From Paramacrobiotus metropolitanus (Eukaryota; Tardigrada; Eutardigrada; Parachela; Macrobiotidae): a DNA stretch of 64,000 nucleotides. Where the stretch lies: positions 1,798,001 to 1,862,000 of the forward strand of contig NW_026570222.1 in the NCBI RefSeq assembly GCF_019649055.1, written 5' to 3'. The position numbers and the translations under genes are program-made. The first letter of the stretch is position 1, and every line of letters begins with the position of its first letter. Under the pieces are notes generated by a model, which saw only the letters and a program-made list of their open reading frames with translations, was not told the origin of the DNA and searched no databases. Positions 12,201 to 24,371 of the stretch are shown here, one piece after another.

Positions 12201-13592
12201 TGTGCATACGATGTATAATTATTTACAAACGTACATAAATATCTATAATATAGATGTTAAATTATATTTTCAGACTGCAATTTTGGATGAAAATGAGCAT
12301 CTGAAAGAGCTTCAGGAACAATTCTCCACCACCGAAGCTGCGCTGCTTGAGTTTTCCCGAACAACAACGATGAGAACCGAAGATTTACAGGATGAGGCGG
12401 CTAACAATAAAGACGAAGAAATCGTGATAGTTGATCAAATCGAAACGGATGGCCACCGCATAAAACTGCTTGAAGCGGAAATTGAGTACGGAAAAGCAGT
12501 TCGCCTACAACAGAATGCTCTGCGTGAAGAAATCGCTGCAGAATGCGGAGAATTAAGCGAACGCATGCATAATACTGATGCACATTTTTCTGAGGTAACC
12601 CGAATCCTGGACGACGAAGATGATATCTTCGATGCGCTTTACCGACACACTTCCGCTCAACTGGGCGAAATAGCTATCATCTGTCAAGCGGCGCGTGCAA
12701 GTGTTAGTCATGCGCAGATCGTGCTCGAACAATGGAAGCAGCATACAGCAGCTGCTGTCGCGCTCGTTGAGGAAGCCAGAAAGAATTTTGTAAGTGAACG
12801 AATTTATGCTGAAACTGGTGACAGAAAATAAAAATTTTGAAGGTCAAACGCGAATTTCACATGCTCACTTCCATATGTACATGTACGTTCGAGAAATCGA
12901 TGCATGGTTGTCCAGTAGATATCGATCTGATGAAGTTTTCTATAATGCAGCAAACGGTCTCCACCAAGGCGGCGACTTTCGGAAAGTATTTTGAGGAGGA
13001 CCTGGAAGACTTCCGTAAATCCGTACTAGCCTACAAAATTCTTAGTCGAATCTGTCGTGACTATTCCGCCTACGCCCAGCATCAAACAGAGCCAGTTCTG
13101 GAAGCAGTGGATGAACTGACAGAAGCTATCGAAAAAGTCGTGCGCGAACGACCTCAAGTCAAAGCAGACATTTTAGCGAAAAAAGAAAGCTGTCGGAAGC
13201 ACATAGGTGACTATAAAATGATAGAATACTATTCTAATTTTATTAGCCCAGTATCAAGCTGTGACGTCCTTCCCATTTCAGAGAGAATGATCAATTCCGG
13301 TCCGGCAGGGGAATATGCGTACAAGACTTGCACCACATTCCTGAACGAAGCATACACAACTTTGAAAGATTTATTGGTGGCTCTTTCCACCACCGCCCAG
13401 TATTCGACCTTCACTACGGTGCAGTGCCAAAAACTGTACGATATTGCGGAGCAGTTTGCCTGCTATTTACTCCGAAAACAGCCGGCTTTTGACATGGATC
13501 TTTTACCTCCAGTGGAATATGACAGAGGGGATACCAACATGCACAGTACCAACTATAAAACCCATCTACTATCGAAAATAAACAAATCATAG
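9273..13592 (+). CDS. Unrecognised long coiled-coil protein
   Basis: I do not recognise the family. Well-joined exons: 10343-10478, 10559-10670, 10792-10947, 11186-11683, 11825-12052, 12274-12789, 12951-13206 and 13282-13592, all with GT-AG borders and matching phases (about 737 aa). Two upstream candidates, 9273-9411 (ATG start, MLTFVPRPKFTKLNPG) and 9677-9843, join in phase to each other, but a linking exon between 9844 and 10342 was not resolved. So the 5' end is uncertain; another ATG at 10197 opens a competing exon. The protein is rich in E, Q, A and K heptads (QAINNYQAEEQIYSGQITET, KSKKVERFKKLAGQLQDE, LKELQEQFSTTEAALLEF), so long helices and coiled coils dominate. No signal peptide or membrane segment. 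A cytoskeletal, centrosomal or kinetochore role would be speculation. Confidence 0.7.
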
Positions 13593-13732
13593 CCCATAAC
13601 TGAAGAAACATTCCCTGTCTGAAAACAGATGACCAAACCAAAGTTTCCGAAAAGATTGTGGTCAATAAGGATCATCCACTCATGTTAGCACACTAAACTA
13701 GAAATCTATCACACAGAAAGCTACAAGAAATA

Positions 13733-16315
13733 TTAAAGGTCCAAAAGCAAAAGTCTAGGGTCTTCGATAACCTGCTTGATTTTTTTTAAGAACGTTACTG
13801 CTTCCCGTCCATCAATCAGGCGATGGTCGTAAGTCAACGCTACGTACATCATAGGCCGAATGACCACCTGAAAGAGAGAGAAAGAAAAACGAAGTGATTA
13901 AGCCAAAACGTAATACCAATGTAATCCTTGAAGTATATACCTGGCCATTCACAGCCACAGGACGGTCATTGGTAGCGTGCATGCCCAAAATGGCCGACTG
14001 AGGAGGATTAATAATGGGAGTGCCGAAGAGCGAACCGAAAACACCGCCGTTGCTAATAGTGAATGTCCCACCCGTCATATCTTCAATAGCTAACGTGCCA
14101 TCTCGTGCCTAATAAATAGAAACATCGGTTACTATTAATACTTTCAAAGAAATTAATTGAAGAGTTATCAGTTTAAATGCGAAAAGTCAACTCGCTAGAA
14201 GTACTGTGTTTCTTCAGTCTCACCTTTCCACTCAGCGCTTCCAACGTAAGCTCAATATCAGCATAGGACATATCTTCCACATTACGGATAACCGGGACCA
14301 CCAGACCTTTCGGAGAGGCAACAGCCACACTAATATCAATATAATCGCGGTGAAGAATATCGGTCCCGTCGATAACTGGAAAAATACACGGCACACAATT
14401 AAGTATTAAAACCAATTTACCCATAAAGCTTTTCGCCATTTTACCTGCGTTGACGACCGGCTGATCTTGTAAAGCATAGGCAGCAGCTTTAATAAACGGG
14501 GACATGAATCCCAGTTTAACCCCGTGCTTTTTCATAAACGCATCCTTGTATTTGTTGCGCATCTCAATAATGTTTCTATCAATCGGATAATATTATGATA
14601 ACATCGAGCATGGAGATTCAGAAATATCCAATTCAAACTTACGACATATCCACTTCATTAAAAGTTGTAAGCATAGCTGCAGTGTTCTGAGCCTCTTTTA
14701 GTCGCTCTGCAATCCGCAGCCGCATTCTGTTCATCTTTTCCTACACGCCGAAAATTCACGAACAATTTAATTACTAAATCAAATCTATTAACGAAAATTT
14801 TATTAGACAATTTACCCGGTGCTCCGAGCGTGATCCCGAAATGGCACCAGCCTTAGATTGTGATGCAGCCGGTGTAACCGGTACAGACGATGTTGGCTTA
14901 GATTTCAGAGGCTCCTTCGGTGGAGCGGGAACGTTTGGTTTCTTTGTTGGAATAGGTCCGCTCTGGGCATCACCCTCCCCACCTTTCGCCTTCTCCCCTT
15001 CAGCGCGTTTCGGCTTCTCTTCACCCGACGGCTTCTCTTTCTTTTCTTCTTTGGCTTCTTTTTTCTCTGGCTCTGCTTTATCTTTAAGCTTATCTGCAGC
15101 CTTGCCAGATGTAGCACCTGTTTGTAGTTATCGTTAATTCATCGTATCTCCTGTACACTAGCTCATATTTTCATCCTTGATCCATCTGCGACTCTTCGGA
15201 CTTACCTACGCGAATTTTATACAAAGCAGCCCCTTTGGTCACTTTCTCGCCATCTTTCACCAACAGTTCTTCGATGACACCGGAAACTTGTGATGGGCAT
15301 GGTACAGCAGTCTACAAGATCATATTAAAATGATCCTTTAATTCATAATAAAATGGACATTCATGGTTATACTGTACTGACCTTATCCGTTTCGATTTCA
15401 CACACAATATCGTCTTCTTTAATCTGATCGCCCACGGCTACAAAACAACAACATTTCCATATCCGTTCATTTTAAAACTGCCTATGGGAACATGCATCCT
15501 GTTAGTTCTACAAGTGACGTAATTAATACAGTACTGTACAATACAATACAGTACCTTTATGCCATCTGACATCTCCTTCGGAAATGGAATCAGCAAAAGG
15601 GGGTGTGTTTATTGTCCGAATTTCGTCATCTAGCAGCAAAACAGCGCTAGAGATTTTTCGAACATAGGATTGGTTTCGCGAATAAAATTACTCAGAAATG
15701 CCGTAGTGCGAAGTGGCCGGTAAAAGAACCGCAACACCGCTCTCCTGTAACGAAAGCACAGTAACGACTTGTACTTCAATTTTAAATCAAGGTTAATTAC
15801 AACACTGAAGTACGTAATGAACTGATAGTCATATTCTACACTGAAAACACTACAAAATTACCACGGGTAATATATGTGTATAATTATCGTATATTTACAT
15901 ATTTTACTGGTTTCTGTAATAGGCAAATGCTCTCACCTTTCGACGCATATTCCAGCAGAAGAATGTGTGCGGTACAAAGGCGATGTACGGTCTGCTGAGA
16001 TTTTTATTAGTCAATTTGACATTTATAGATTGAACGCAGTTACGCAAATACAGTAACGAAAATGGACTGCGGGCAACGTGCCTGTAGTATTAGCTTTCCC
16101 GACTCTCCCGACTGATAAACATCGAGCAGGAACCTGCACAAAAAAGCGCTTTGAAGTTTTGAACTTGTGACTTGTCATTAGAAAAATGGAAAATGCTGTA
16201 ATATGCACAATCCCTGCCCACAGACCTGCTGCAGATACGATCGAATGGGAGATGCGGACAATCCGGAAATCACCGATTTCCGGCTGGCTAAATTACAGGC
16301 GTTCCGCGCCAGCAT
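13733..16315 (-). CDS. DLST: Dihydrolipoyllysine succinyltransferase, E2 of the 2-oxoglutarate dehydrogenase complex
   Basis: Eleven exons: 16226-16315, 15692-15744, 15555-15646, 15382-15437, 15206-15311, 14816-15117, 14643-14740, 14445-14575, 14224-14375, 13941-14108 and 13733-13867. They join in phase to 460 aa, close to human DLST. Exon 1 ([15 protein letters not shown]) is rich in R/S/A without acids, as expected for a mitochondrial presequence. The lipoyl domain is at about 55-131 with lipoyl-lysine in CEIETDKTAVP near 97. Residues 133-230 are a Lys/Pro/Ala linker. The catalytic domain covers 233-460, with [19 protein letters not shown] and the catalytic His-Asp motif DHRLIDG; it ends LLLLDL. 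There is no E3-binding domain, as is usual for animal DLST. It transfers succinyl groups to CoA in the TCA cycle. Confidence 0.96.
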
Positions 16316-18441
16316 GTTTAAAATGAGCGCACTGAAACGATACAGAATTATATTACTGTACTTATAAGTCTACAAGTACATTCTCAGCTGCGCTTTGCAC
16401 ATAATCAGAATACAGTGACTTGCCACAGTGTATCAAGAATATAAAACGTTTGTCAGAATGTAAAATCAGAAACAGAAACTATTGTAAATAAATGTGTGTA
16501 GAATGATTAACACATTTAAAAATACAGATTTTGGGAGAATGCATGATTGGGTATCCACAAGGTCCAGCTGGCAGCAGCGACAAATCAATAAATATAAAAA
16601 AATACCTTTCAACAACAGAGAACTGTAATGAAAGTTACAGAAAAGCGCGCGAAGAACTCCAAAATCAATCTTATCATAATGTAACAACGGGAATGCAGGT
16701 GTGTTCATAAATCTTATCAACTATCTAATTGTAAGTAGAGAGGAAGCACATTTCATCTACCAATAACGGCGCCAATAACTGAATAACGATATTATTTACG
16801 GTTTTACCAATAACGGCGCCCGACACCCCTACATCCCTACCGCAAAACAGCGCTGATTAAATCTGAGTGGTATCATTACTGGGTGAAACGTGGGAATCTC
16901 AAAAGAAATTAAATCAATCAACGGGCACATATCCGGTGAGATCAATTATTATTATCCCTGTTACAGTGTTACCGAGGAATGTACAGCAGCTCATCCAAGC
17001 CAAGCATACGATTCACACAGGATTCACATTTCACACTTCCACGCAGTACTGAGACTACCGACTACCGAGTACTCACCTAAATTTCAGGCTGATGGTAGCT
17101 GAAAAATAGCGTTCCCAGGAATAGTGTCAAACTAAATGACTAGTCGCTCCCCAGCAAAATCTTTAATAAACCCAGAATTTCCAATCAGAAGTTCGAAAAT
17201 AATGATTTCCAGTCTAGTCACAGCGCTTCGATGAGTACGGTAGACAACAGCAGAGGCAGCGAAATGAGTCTCCCACTTTTACAGGCAAGGGCGACTAGCA
17301 GAAGTGTGCACAGTGCAGTCGCCAGTCCCGACAGCCTTCAGTGGCATATCCCTCAAACATACGTAACTGCCATACAATACGTGGTCGTGAGCAAAGAAAG
17401 CATACGCGAAGCGACCGAGGCGCACTAAGCACAGTCAAAAAGTGCAAAAACACGATTTGATGCCGGCAATCCCAGGTAGTGCAGCTGCAGACAAAGTTAA
17501 TTGAATTCTTTAACTTTTTCGACGCTTCATTATCAGCAACTCATTTGCTGGTAAAGAGCACATTCTAATTAGTTTCTTCAACGATCTTTATCAAACATAC
17601 GATTCTGCTTCATAATCATTAAAGAGGAAATGCGCTGCGTGTAATGAGCACGTTGCCGGAAATAAAGATATAACAGAAGTGTTTCTGCTATAAATAAGCT
17701 GTTTACGGTATTTTTCATTTATGCTTACTGGTTGATTATTCTAGTGAAGGTATGCTTTTGTGTTTAGTACACCCAGAATTACAGAGTAGTGAGTACTGAT
17801 ACTTCTCAAACGATACCGCTTATTACTTCTCAAATGATTTTTCTAATGAGCTGCGCGTAGCACTCACATACATACGCAAGGTTCAAAACGAAAGCCCGAC
17901 CGAAAATAGCATATTTCAAAAGCAGGCACTATTGTTTGAAAGATGCGGAAAACATGTACATAAAAAACAAGATAAAAAAGAACAGCACGGCAACGCCTAA
18001 AAGCCGGTGCAAAAGAGAAACGGTCAAATGAACAAATGCCTTGCCGCGCTTAGAGCTGTAAAAATGAAACATCCATTACTACAGTTGACCGAGCTTGGCA
18101 AAGGCTACAGTAGCCTTCCAAAGAAAATCTGTCACATAAAATACACTGTGTTTATACAAACAAAAATTCAAACTTACTAAACATGCACGCCAATAACAGT
18201 CGCAAAAACAACAAACGGAAAGAAATTCATCGATCCATCCAGATTCAAAGGTAAACGTTTGCCCATAAAGTTTATAAAAAACTGTTTCCTAATATGCTCT
18301 GGTTAAGCTGCCAAAAATTATCATAATACTTACGCAACTGTCAACAAACCATCATTAACAAAAAAAGAAGGTAGCAGAAATCCTTACTCCTTACTCCAAG
18401 AAATGTTCATCTCCGCTTCGTGACCGATCCTACACTATCCT
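16316..18441. other. 2.1 kb without a supported gene
   Basis: It contains the DLST promoter side (16316 onward) and the SMAD4 3' flank. A 15-bp direct repeat, ACCAATAACGGCGCC, occurs at 16759-16773 and 16806-16820. An open frame at 17231-17428 (65 codons) resembles nothing known and has no splice partners, so it is not called. Confidence 0.35.
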
Positions 18442-21020
18442 CTAAGGGTATTCCGTCATCGTTCTGGGCTCATTAGAGGGCGCACTGCGCAGCACGTCAT
18501 CCAACAGCTGCAATGCCCGATTAACATGAATCTCCACCCAGCATGGTGTTTCTTTAATGGTCTTTCTCTGGTAATCCGGCCCCCATCCCTTCAAAAAACT
18601 CAGCCGCAGAACGCAAAATTTTCGCAAATCATCGGCCCCAATGCCCGTAGAGGAACCCATAGTGATGGGAGGCACAGGGGACAAACTATTTGGTTGTCGG
18701 TGTCCGGTCACCGCGGCGACTTGCGCATGAGCCATCAGTTGCGTTCGTTCTAGCTGCTCCAGCATTTGACTATAGCAATACCGCAAGTCAAAGATTTTCA
18801 AAACCTGAGAATACGGATGAATCTTGTGGACCGCGTCGCCAGGAGAGATCCGGTCTTGTAACTGGATACGGACATTGCGATCCAGCAGGTAACTTTGAAC
18901 GAAAACACTGTAGTTGTTATAGTTCTCCTCGCCCCCGCTACCCAGCACTCTCAGCCAAATGCCATCATCATCGCGATATTCCAATGAGACTCCATGACCG
19001 ATATGCAGACGACAGCGTACAATTTTCTCGCCGATATTTGGATCTTCGCGATGCACATTTGTCAGTGACCCCAAGCAAAACCGACTGACATGATCTGGGT
19101 TGGAGAATCCATCAATCGTCACTGTTTTGCACGCGTGACGAACTTTAAATGTTTCACCAACCTGGGGGATACAAATTGCATCAGACATTTATTTCCCTAC
19201 GCCAACATGAGTATTCGTTCCAAGCATTATCCAGTGCCGCTCAAAAACACGGTAGGAACGCTCTTTTCAATGGCTTACGCACATTAGTACGCAAACGCAT
19301 ATGTTACCTGGCGATCCAACTCGAAATATGCAATATTACACCAGTAATCCGGGGGTGGCTGAGATGTCAATGCCATCTGAAATTTCCGCTGCTCCCATTG
19401 ATCTTTCTCAAGCTGTATGAACGGTGCACCCGGATCGCCCAATTCCGGATTTGGCATTGGCCCAGGTGGATTCGGCTCTTCTCGTTCCCAGTAGCCTGTC
19501 GAAGTCGATGGTTGTTGATTATCCCGAATGAAAACTGCGTCGGGACCCATCGACGGGAACAATCCATGTATCTGCGGTTTCTGCTCGTAACCATTGAAAT
19601 CCGGCATAACACCATTGTGCACTAAATTACAGTTCGGTCGATTCTCCATTGCTGACATGGTCGGAGGTGCCAACATAGGATGCAGCTCCGGTTGCGGAAT
19701 TCCATGCATAAACCCCCGTGAAGGCACCATGGGCGGCAATCCATTGTCGTAATCGTACAACTGGTCATCACGATGGTCCTGCAATCCTGATGGATTTTCG
19801 GAAGCATTAACAGGTGTTGCGTTAACGGGGCGCGAGTACAAAAGTCTTAAATTACTGCACTCAGCAAATCTAGCGCAAGTGTCAGCATTTTTTATTTCGC
19901 ATGTTATTTTACGGTTAAGTGACGAGTCATTTTATCGCAAACATATACTACAACAACAAAAACATTAAATTTAAGGCTATCGAGCATAAGCAAACAGATG
20001 CTGCAAATTTACCTAAGCCGGCAAGGTTCAAATCAATTCCTGGCGAAATGACTCGTTCATAATGATAAGGATTGACGCACACACTGTCTAGCTTCCGGTC
20101 GAAAGCAAACTGGCAGTAATCGATGTTCTTCAATTCACTCTTTTGAATGTCATGCCATCGCCAAATTCTTGCATATATTACATGTGGAAAAACCTTTTTC
20201 CCAGCCACCTGCGATATAAAATCAACATTCAGCAAATTTCCTGATATTCATCTTTTAAATCCCAAATGTCACAAAGCCTTAAAGTCATAACAAATTAAGT
20301 GGCAATAAGGGAAAAATCGTCAGTACGATTTACGAACATCTCTTCTCAAATTTACAATAATTATACTGCTACAGAATTGTTAGTTTTACACTAAAACGCT
20401 GAAAAAATATTCAGTAGTACGTAGTAATCAGCAATTTAAAAAAAAATAAAATTAATGGTAAAATCGACCATAAAATACTGTATATTGTTACATTACAGCT
20501 GTACAAGTAAGTATCTGTACTCGTATTCGTAGCAAAAGCAACAAGTGGAAATCGAAATAAGTACTTACATTTTCCTGTTTTTCCAGCATATGTACATACA
20601 GATACACATATTTTCCAATAAGTCAAAGCCAAGGATACACTTTAACTGCACTGTTGGAGCCTGAATTGCATATTTTCCTCGAAATCAAATTAAGGTTGTC
20701 GCGCATCGCGAACTTGTGCGCACGAACTAAATTAAGTGTAGAAAAAACGGTTTAAAGTACACATTCAAACAAACCTGCAGCCTCCCATCCAAAGTCCGAG
20801 GGATAGTGGCGCATCTCGTTGCGTGAGATCCGTTCATTGTGATGGCTTGGATAAGCGCATCTAGTTCATCTGGTTTGTCTTTGAGTTTTTTCACTAAGCA
20901 TTCAATGGCACGTTTGGCAAAGGCTTCCGATTCACCACCCTGTCTGTGGCACATCAAACTGTGCACGATGGATATGCAAGCGTCTGATGACGAAGTTCCA
21001 TTTGAGTTTGCGTTAGGCAT
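18442..21020 (-). CDS. SMAD4: SMAD4 (Medea), common-mediator Smad
   Basis: Exons 20775-21020, 20013-20208, about 19308-19840 and 18442-19161; about 560 aa. MH1: [27 protein letters not shown], then [37 protein letters not shown], including the DNA-binding hairpin and Zn-ligand Cys/His residues. The linker is Pro/Met/Asn-rich. MH2: [90 protein letters not shown] and [20 protein letters not shown]. Smad4 lacks the C-terminal SSxS phosphorylation motif, and so does this protein. It joins phosphorylated R-Smads and carries TGF-beta/BMP signals to the nucleus. The junction between the MH1 exon and the linker exon (20013 to about 19840) did not join in phase with the obvious sites; a small exon or an alternative site between 19840 and 20013 is missing from my model. 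Confidence 0.95.
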
Positions 21021-21601
21021 TCTCGATCAGCTGGGTGATCAATACGGCAATACCACATTCACTGATAGGGATATTAAATTTCAGTCAAATCATTGTGGCT
21101 AGTGTATAGGATTTCAAAGGACTTACTGACTTAAATCACCTGCAAAATCAACAGTGTGGGAGTCAAAATTTTGTTATTTTGTAAACAAAAGAAAGATGGA
21201 TGCCAAGAAGCGAGCAATGCAGCCTAATAAGAATACGTTTTCAGAGCATGCGTGTCGGTGGTAATGAACAGCCGCACTTCGGGCAGTTGTTCCGTTAGGC
21301 TGATTTAAGTGAATCATCCGGAATGACGACAAATGTGCCAGATTTTGCATACGTTTCCATTGATTTCGTAATACACAGAGTTTTAATGCTTTTTGTCTAC
21401 ATTCTACAGTCCTTTTCCTACATGTAATAATCCTCATCGTCCCCGTTTATCAATACATTCTTAGCAAAATTGTTCTTTTGTTTCAACAGCGCCAGTTGAA
21501 CTTCTGCGCAGTCCTAACGTGATCGATGAGAATAAGTCAGACTTTTTCTAAACCGGACCTCTGCAAACAGCTTTTCGGGCTTTGATACCAGCTAGACCGT
21601 A

Positions 21602-21868
21602 TCAGCTGTATGTAAGTAGTACGAATCGTAAGTTCTCTAATCCTGGTTTATTCGCTTCGTAATAACTACAAGCCGCAAGCGGACCGTGTTTGTTTACATA
21701 CCCATCATTATACCATGGTTGATCAATCTCGGAATAGGTTTGCCTCTTGGCGATAAAATCCTGCCAAGGAGTCTGCACAGCTGACGTAATCGGCGATTGA
21801 TAGCGCCGACGAAGTACCCAGTCAGTTGGAAGAGCGCCTTCGACAATAGGAAACGATTTTCTGGACAT
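21602..21868 (-). CDS. Small unknown protein, head to head with WARS
   Basis: An ATG-started frame of 88 codons (MSRKSFPIVEGALPTDWVLR...). It contains several aromatic and charged residues (PWQDFIAKRQTYSEIDQPWYNDG), looks like real protein, and is unlike neighbouring noise. It could end at the TGA at 21602, or splice at TTC|GTACTA (21623) into an exon I could not identify. No membrane segment or known domain was recognised. A small mitochondrial or nuclear housekeeping protein is a guess. Its ATG (21868) and the WARS ATG (21890) are divergent with 21 bp between them, so the 5' UTRs must overlap or be extremely short. Confidence 0.55.
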   Translation of the reverse strand: MSRKSFPIVEGALPTDWVLRRRYQSPITSAVQTPWQDFIAKRQTYSEIDQPWYNDGYVNKHGPLAACSYYEANKPGLENLRFVLLTYS

Positions 21869-21889
21869 TGTTGGTTGGTTTGCGGCGAG

Positions 21890-23945
21890 ATGGGTGACCA
21901 GGTTAACGGTGTTATTTCACAAGTGGAGAAGCTGCAAGTGGAGGACGAGGGAGCGGGAGACCCTATGGACGAGCAGACTGTGACACCGTGGTCGGTGCAG
22001 ACCAGTTCGGCGGCCGGTGTTGACTACAATAAGCTTATTCGTAAGTAGAGATGTTTAACCAGCACGATTCATTCGCTATTCTTAGCGGTATACCCATCAA
22101 TTTTACTTGAACGGTACCTCATTTTCTACTGCATTAATGCAGGGCAGTTCGGAAGTCAGCCAGTCGAGGATGCACTTTTGGATAAATTCGAGAAAGTGAC
22201 AGGAAAACCGATGCCACATTTGTTGCGTCGAAAAATTTTTTTCTCCCACAGGTGAAGATGGCGTGGTGCAAGAATAGTCTCCATTGATGTAACAGGCGAT
22301 TTTTTTTGCAGAGATTTGGATCAGATTCTGAATGTTTACGCTAGTGGAAAACCGTTCTATCTTTACACTGGTCGCGGACCGTCGTCGGATGCAATGCACT
22401 TAGGCCATTTGATCCCTTTTATTTTTACAAAGTATGACAGTGTTCGTTGATACTCGAATAATGAGTGGAAAACATAAATTTATTTTCTTGTATAGGCAGT
22501 TGCAGGATCTCTTCGATATTCCTCTGGTCATTCAGTTAACAGACGATGAAAAGTTTTTGTGGAAGGATCTGTCGCTGGAGAAGGCGAACGAACTGGCATA
22601 TGAAAATGCAAAAGACATTATTGCAGTTGGATTCGACATGGAGAAAACCTTTATTTTCAGTGATCTGGATTTTATGGCGTACGTTTTCTAGTCGTGTTTA
22701 ACGAAACCGGCGTTACTTGAATAACACCGGAATTTTGCAGACAATGTCCAAGTTTCTACCGGAACATATTAAGAGTTCAGAAAGCTGTGACATATAGTCA
22801 AGCCAAGGGTGTTTTTGGATTTATCCCCGATGATCACATTGGCAAAGTGGGATTTCCGGCAATACAAGCTGTTCCATCCTTCTGCTCGACGTTTCCTTTC
22901 ATCTTTGGCGAGCGGAAAGACATCCCGTGTTTGATTCCGTGCGGCATTGATCAGGTATTGTACTTAATTTGTACGGTAATTAATTTTTTTCGGAAAATTA
23001 TGTCTGTTTGTTTATGTTTCGATTTGTTTAGAAGAATGGCTTAGACTTTTGTTAAACCGTTGACCAAGCCATCGGTAATCACATCACGTCTGATATTGAT
23101 GCTTGCTTTAGGACCCGTATTTCCGCATAACTCGCGATGTGGCACCGAAACTTGGCTTCTGCAAGCCATCATTGCTGCACTCCACTTTCATCCCTTCGTT
23201 GCAAGGCGCCCAAACGAAAATGAGTGCAAGTGACCCTCATTCGTCAATTTATCTGACGGATACTAACGCACAGATAAAGAACAAGGTGAGGAATTTAAGT
23301 TTACATTATTTTTAGTTGCGACAATGACCATTTCTGGATTTTTGTGTATTTTTTATATCGCAGTGGTGTTCATGTGAATATGTGAGTAATGTGATCATAG
23401 CCTTATTATTTACTCACTGTCGGTTACTCGTATCCGTCGTGCGCTGAAACTTGAAAGCATATTTTACTTTATGGTGTGTACAGTTTGCGACTTTAGCTTC
23501 TCATTGCTGCTTGGGATGAACAGGATATTCTGCGTTTCAGATCAATAAATATGCTTTCTCTGGTGGACAGCAAACGGTGGAAGAACATCGCGCTAAAGGC
23601 GGCAACTGTGACGTGGACATTTCGTATCAGTACTTACGATTTTTCGTGGAAGATGATGCAAAATTGGAGCAAATTCGTACCGTATGTTGTTAAATGTCTA
23701 CGCCTATGCATACAGTCGCTCTGTAGGATTTAAAATTCACTGAAAATGAATTCAGCCACTGACTTGGAATTTTACAAATTTCATAGGACTATAGTACTGG
23801 AAAGATGTTAACCGGTGAACTGAAAAAGGAACTGATAACCATACTACAGACGTTGGTAACGGAGCACCAGCGTCGACGTGCAGCTGTCACACCGGAAGTG
23901 GTCAAGCAATTTATGACTCCACGGAAATTGAATTTCAAAGGATAA
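21890..23945 (+). CDS. WARS1: Cytosolic tryptophanyl-tRNA synthetase
   Basis: Eight exons (21890-22040, 22143-22251, 22312-22431, 22496-22678, 22741-22954, 23112-23285, 23541-23681, 23787-23945) join in phase to 416 aa. This class Ic synthetase charges tRNA-Trp. Seen: [24 protein letters not shown]; the HIGH-like loop [63 protein letters not shown]; the KMSKS-equivalent KMSAS in [23 protein letters not shown] and [13 protein letters not shown]; and the C-terminal [14 protein letters not shown]. These are specific to eukaryotic cytosolic TrpRS. Human WARS1 (471 aa) has an N-terminal WHEP domain. Here only about 45 residues of acidic sequence precede the catalytic body, so WHEP is absent. Its 3' end faces XPO5. 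Confidence 0.96.
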
Positions 23946-24371
23946 AAGATTTAATTTGTTCTCTGTGGATGTACCCATATTTAATTTATTGTTTTCTGCG
24001 AACAGGTTGTAATACAGAGGCCATAATCTGCATGTCATGAAAGTTTTCTGTTTTTGCTTTTCATGGATTTTCTCGGTACTAATGAGTTGGCAAATATCTA
24101 GTTTCTCCTGGAAACGTTTGGCTAAATGTTTGTATCGCTACATCCAAGAAGCCAAGGAACTTGGCTTTCCGTCTTTACTTAGAATTTGCAACAAAACAAT
24201 CACAAATTTAAAAAAAATTATTGAAAACTCACTTACCATTACTCGCACAAGGCCCAAGCACGGCCCACTCGCACAAGGCCCAAGCACGGTTATAAGATAG
24301 ATACAGACATACAGTACGGATCCTGTGATCAAAATAAAAAACAATGGAGAGATGTGCATGGAAGAATTTTA
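23946..24371. other. Tail-to-tail gap WARS/XPO5
   Basis: 3' UTR space. It contains a short tandem duplication near 24243-24292 (unit begins CTCGCACAAGGCCC, about 25 bp, two copies). No gene is seen. Confidence 0.4.

Noticed and set aside
17231-17428. 65-codon frame between DLST and SMAD4
   Set aside because: Stands alone with no splice signals and no recognised motif; could be a tiny gene but not supportable.
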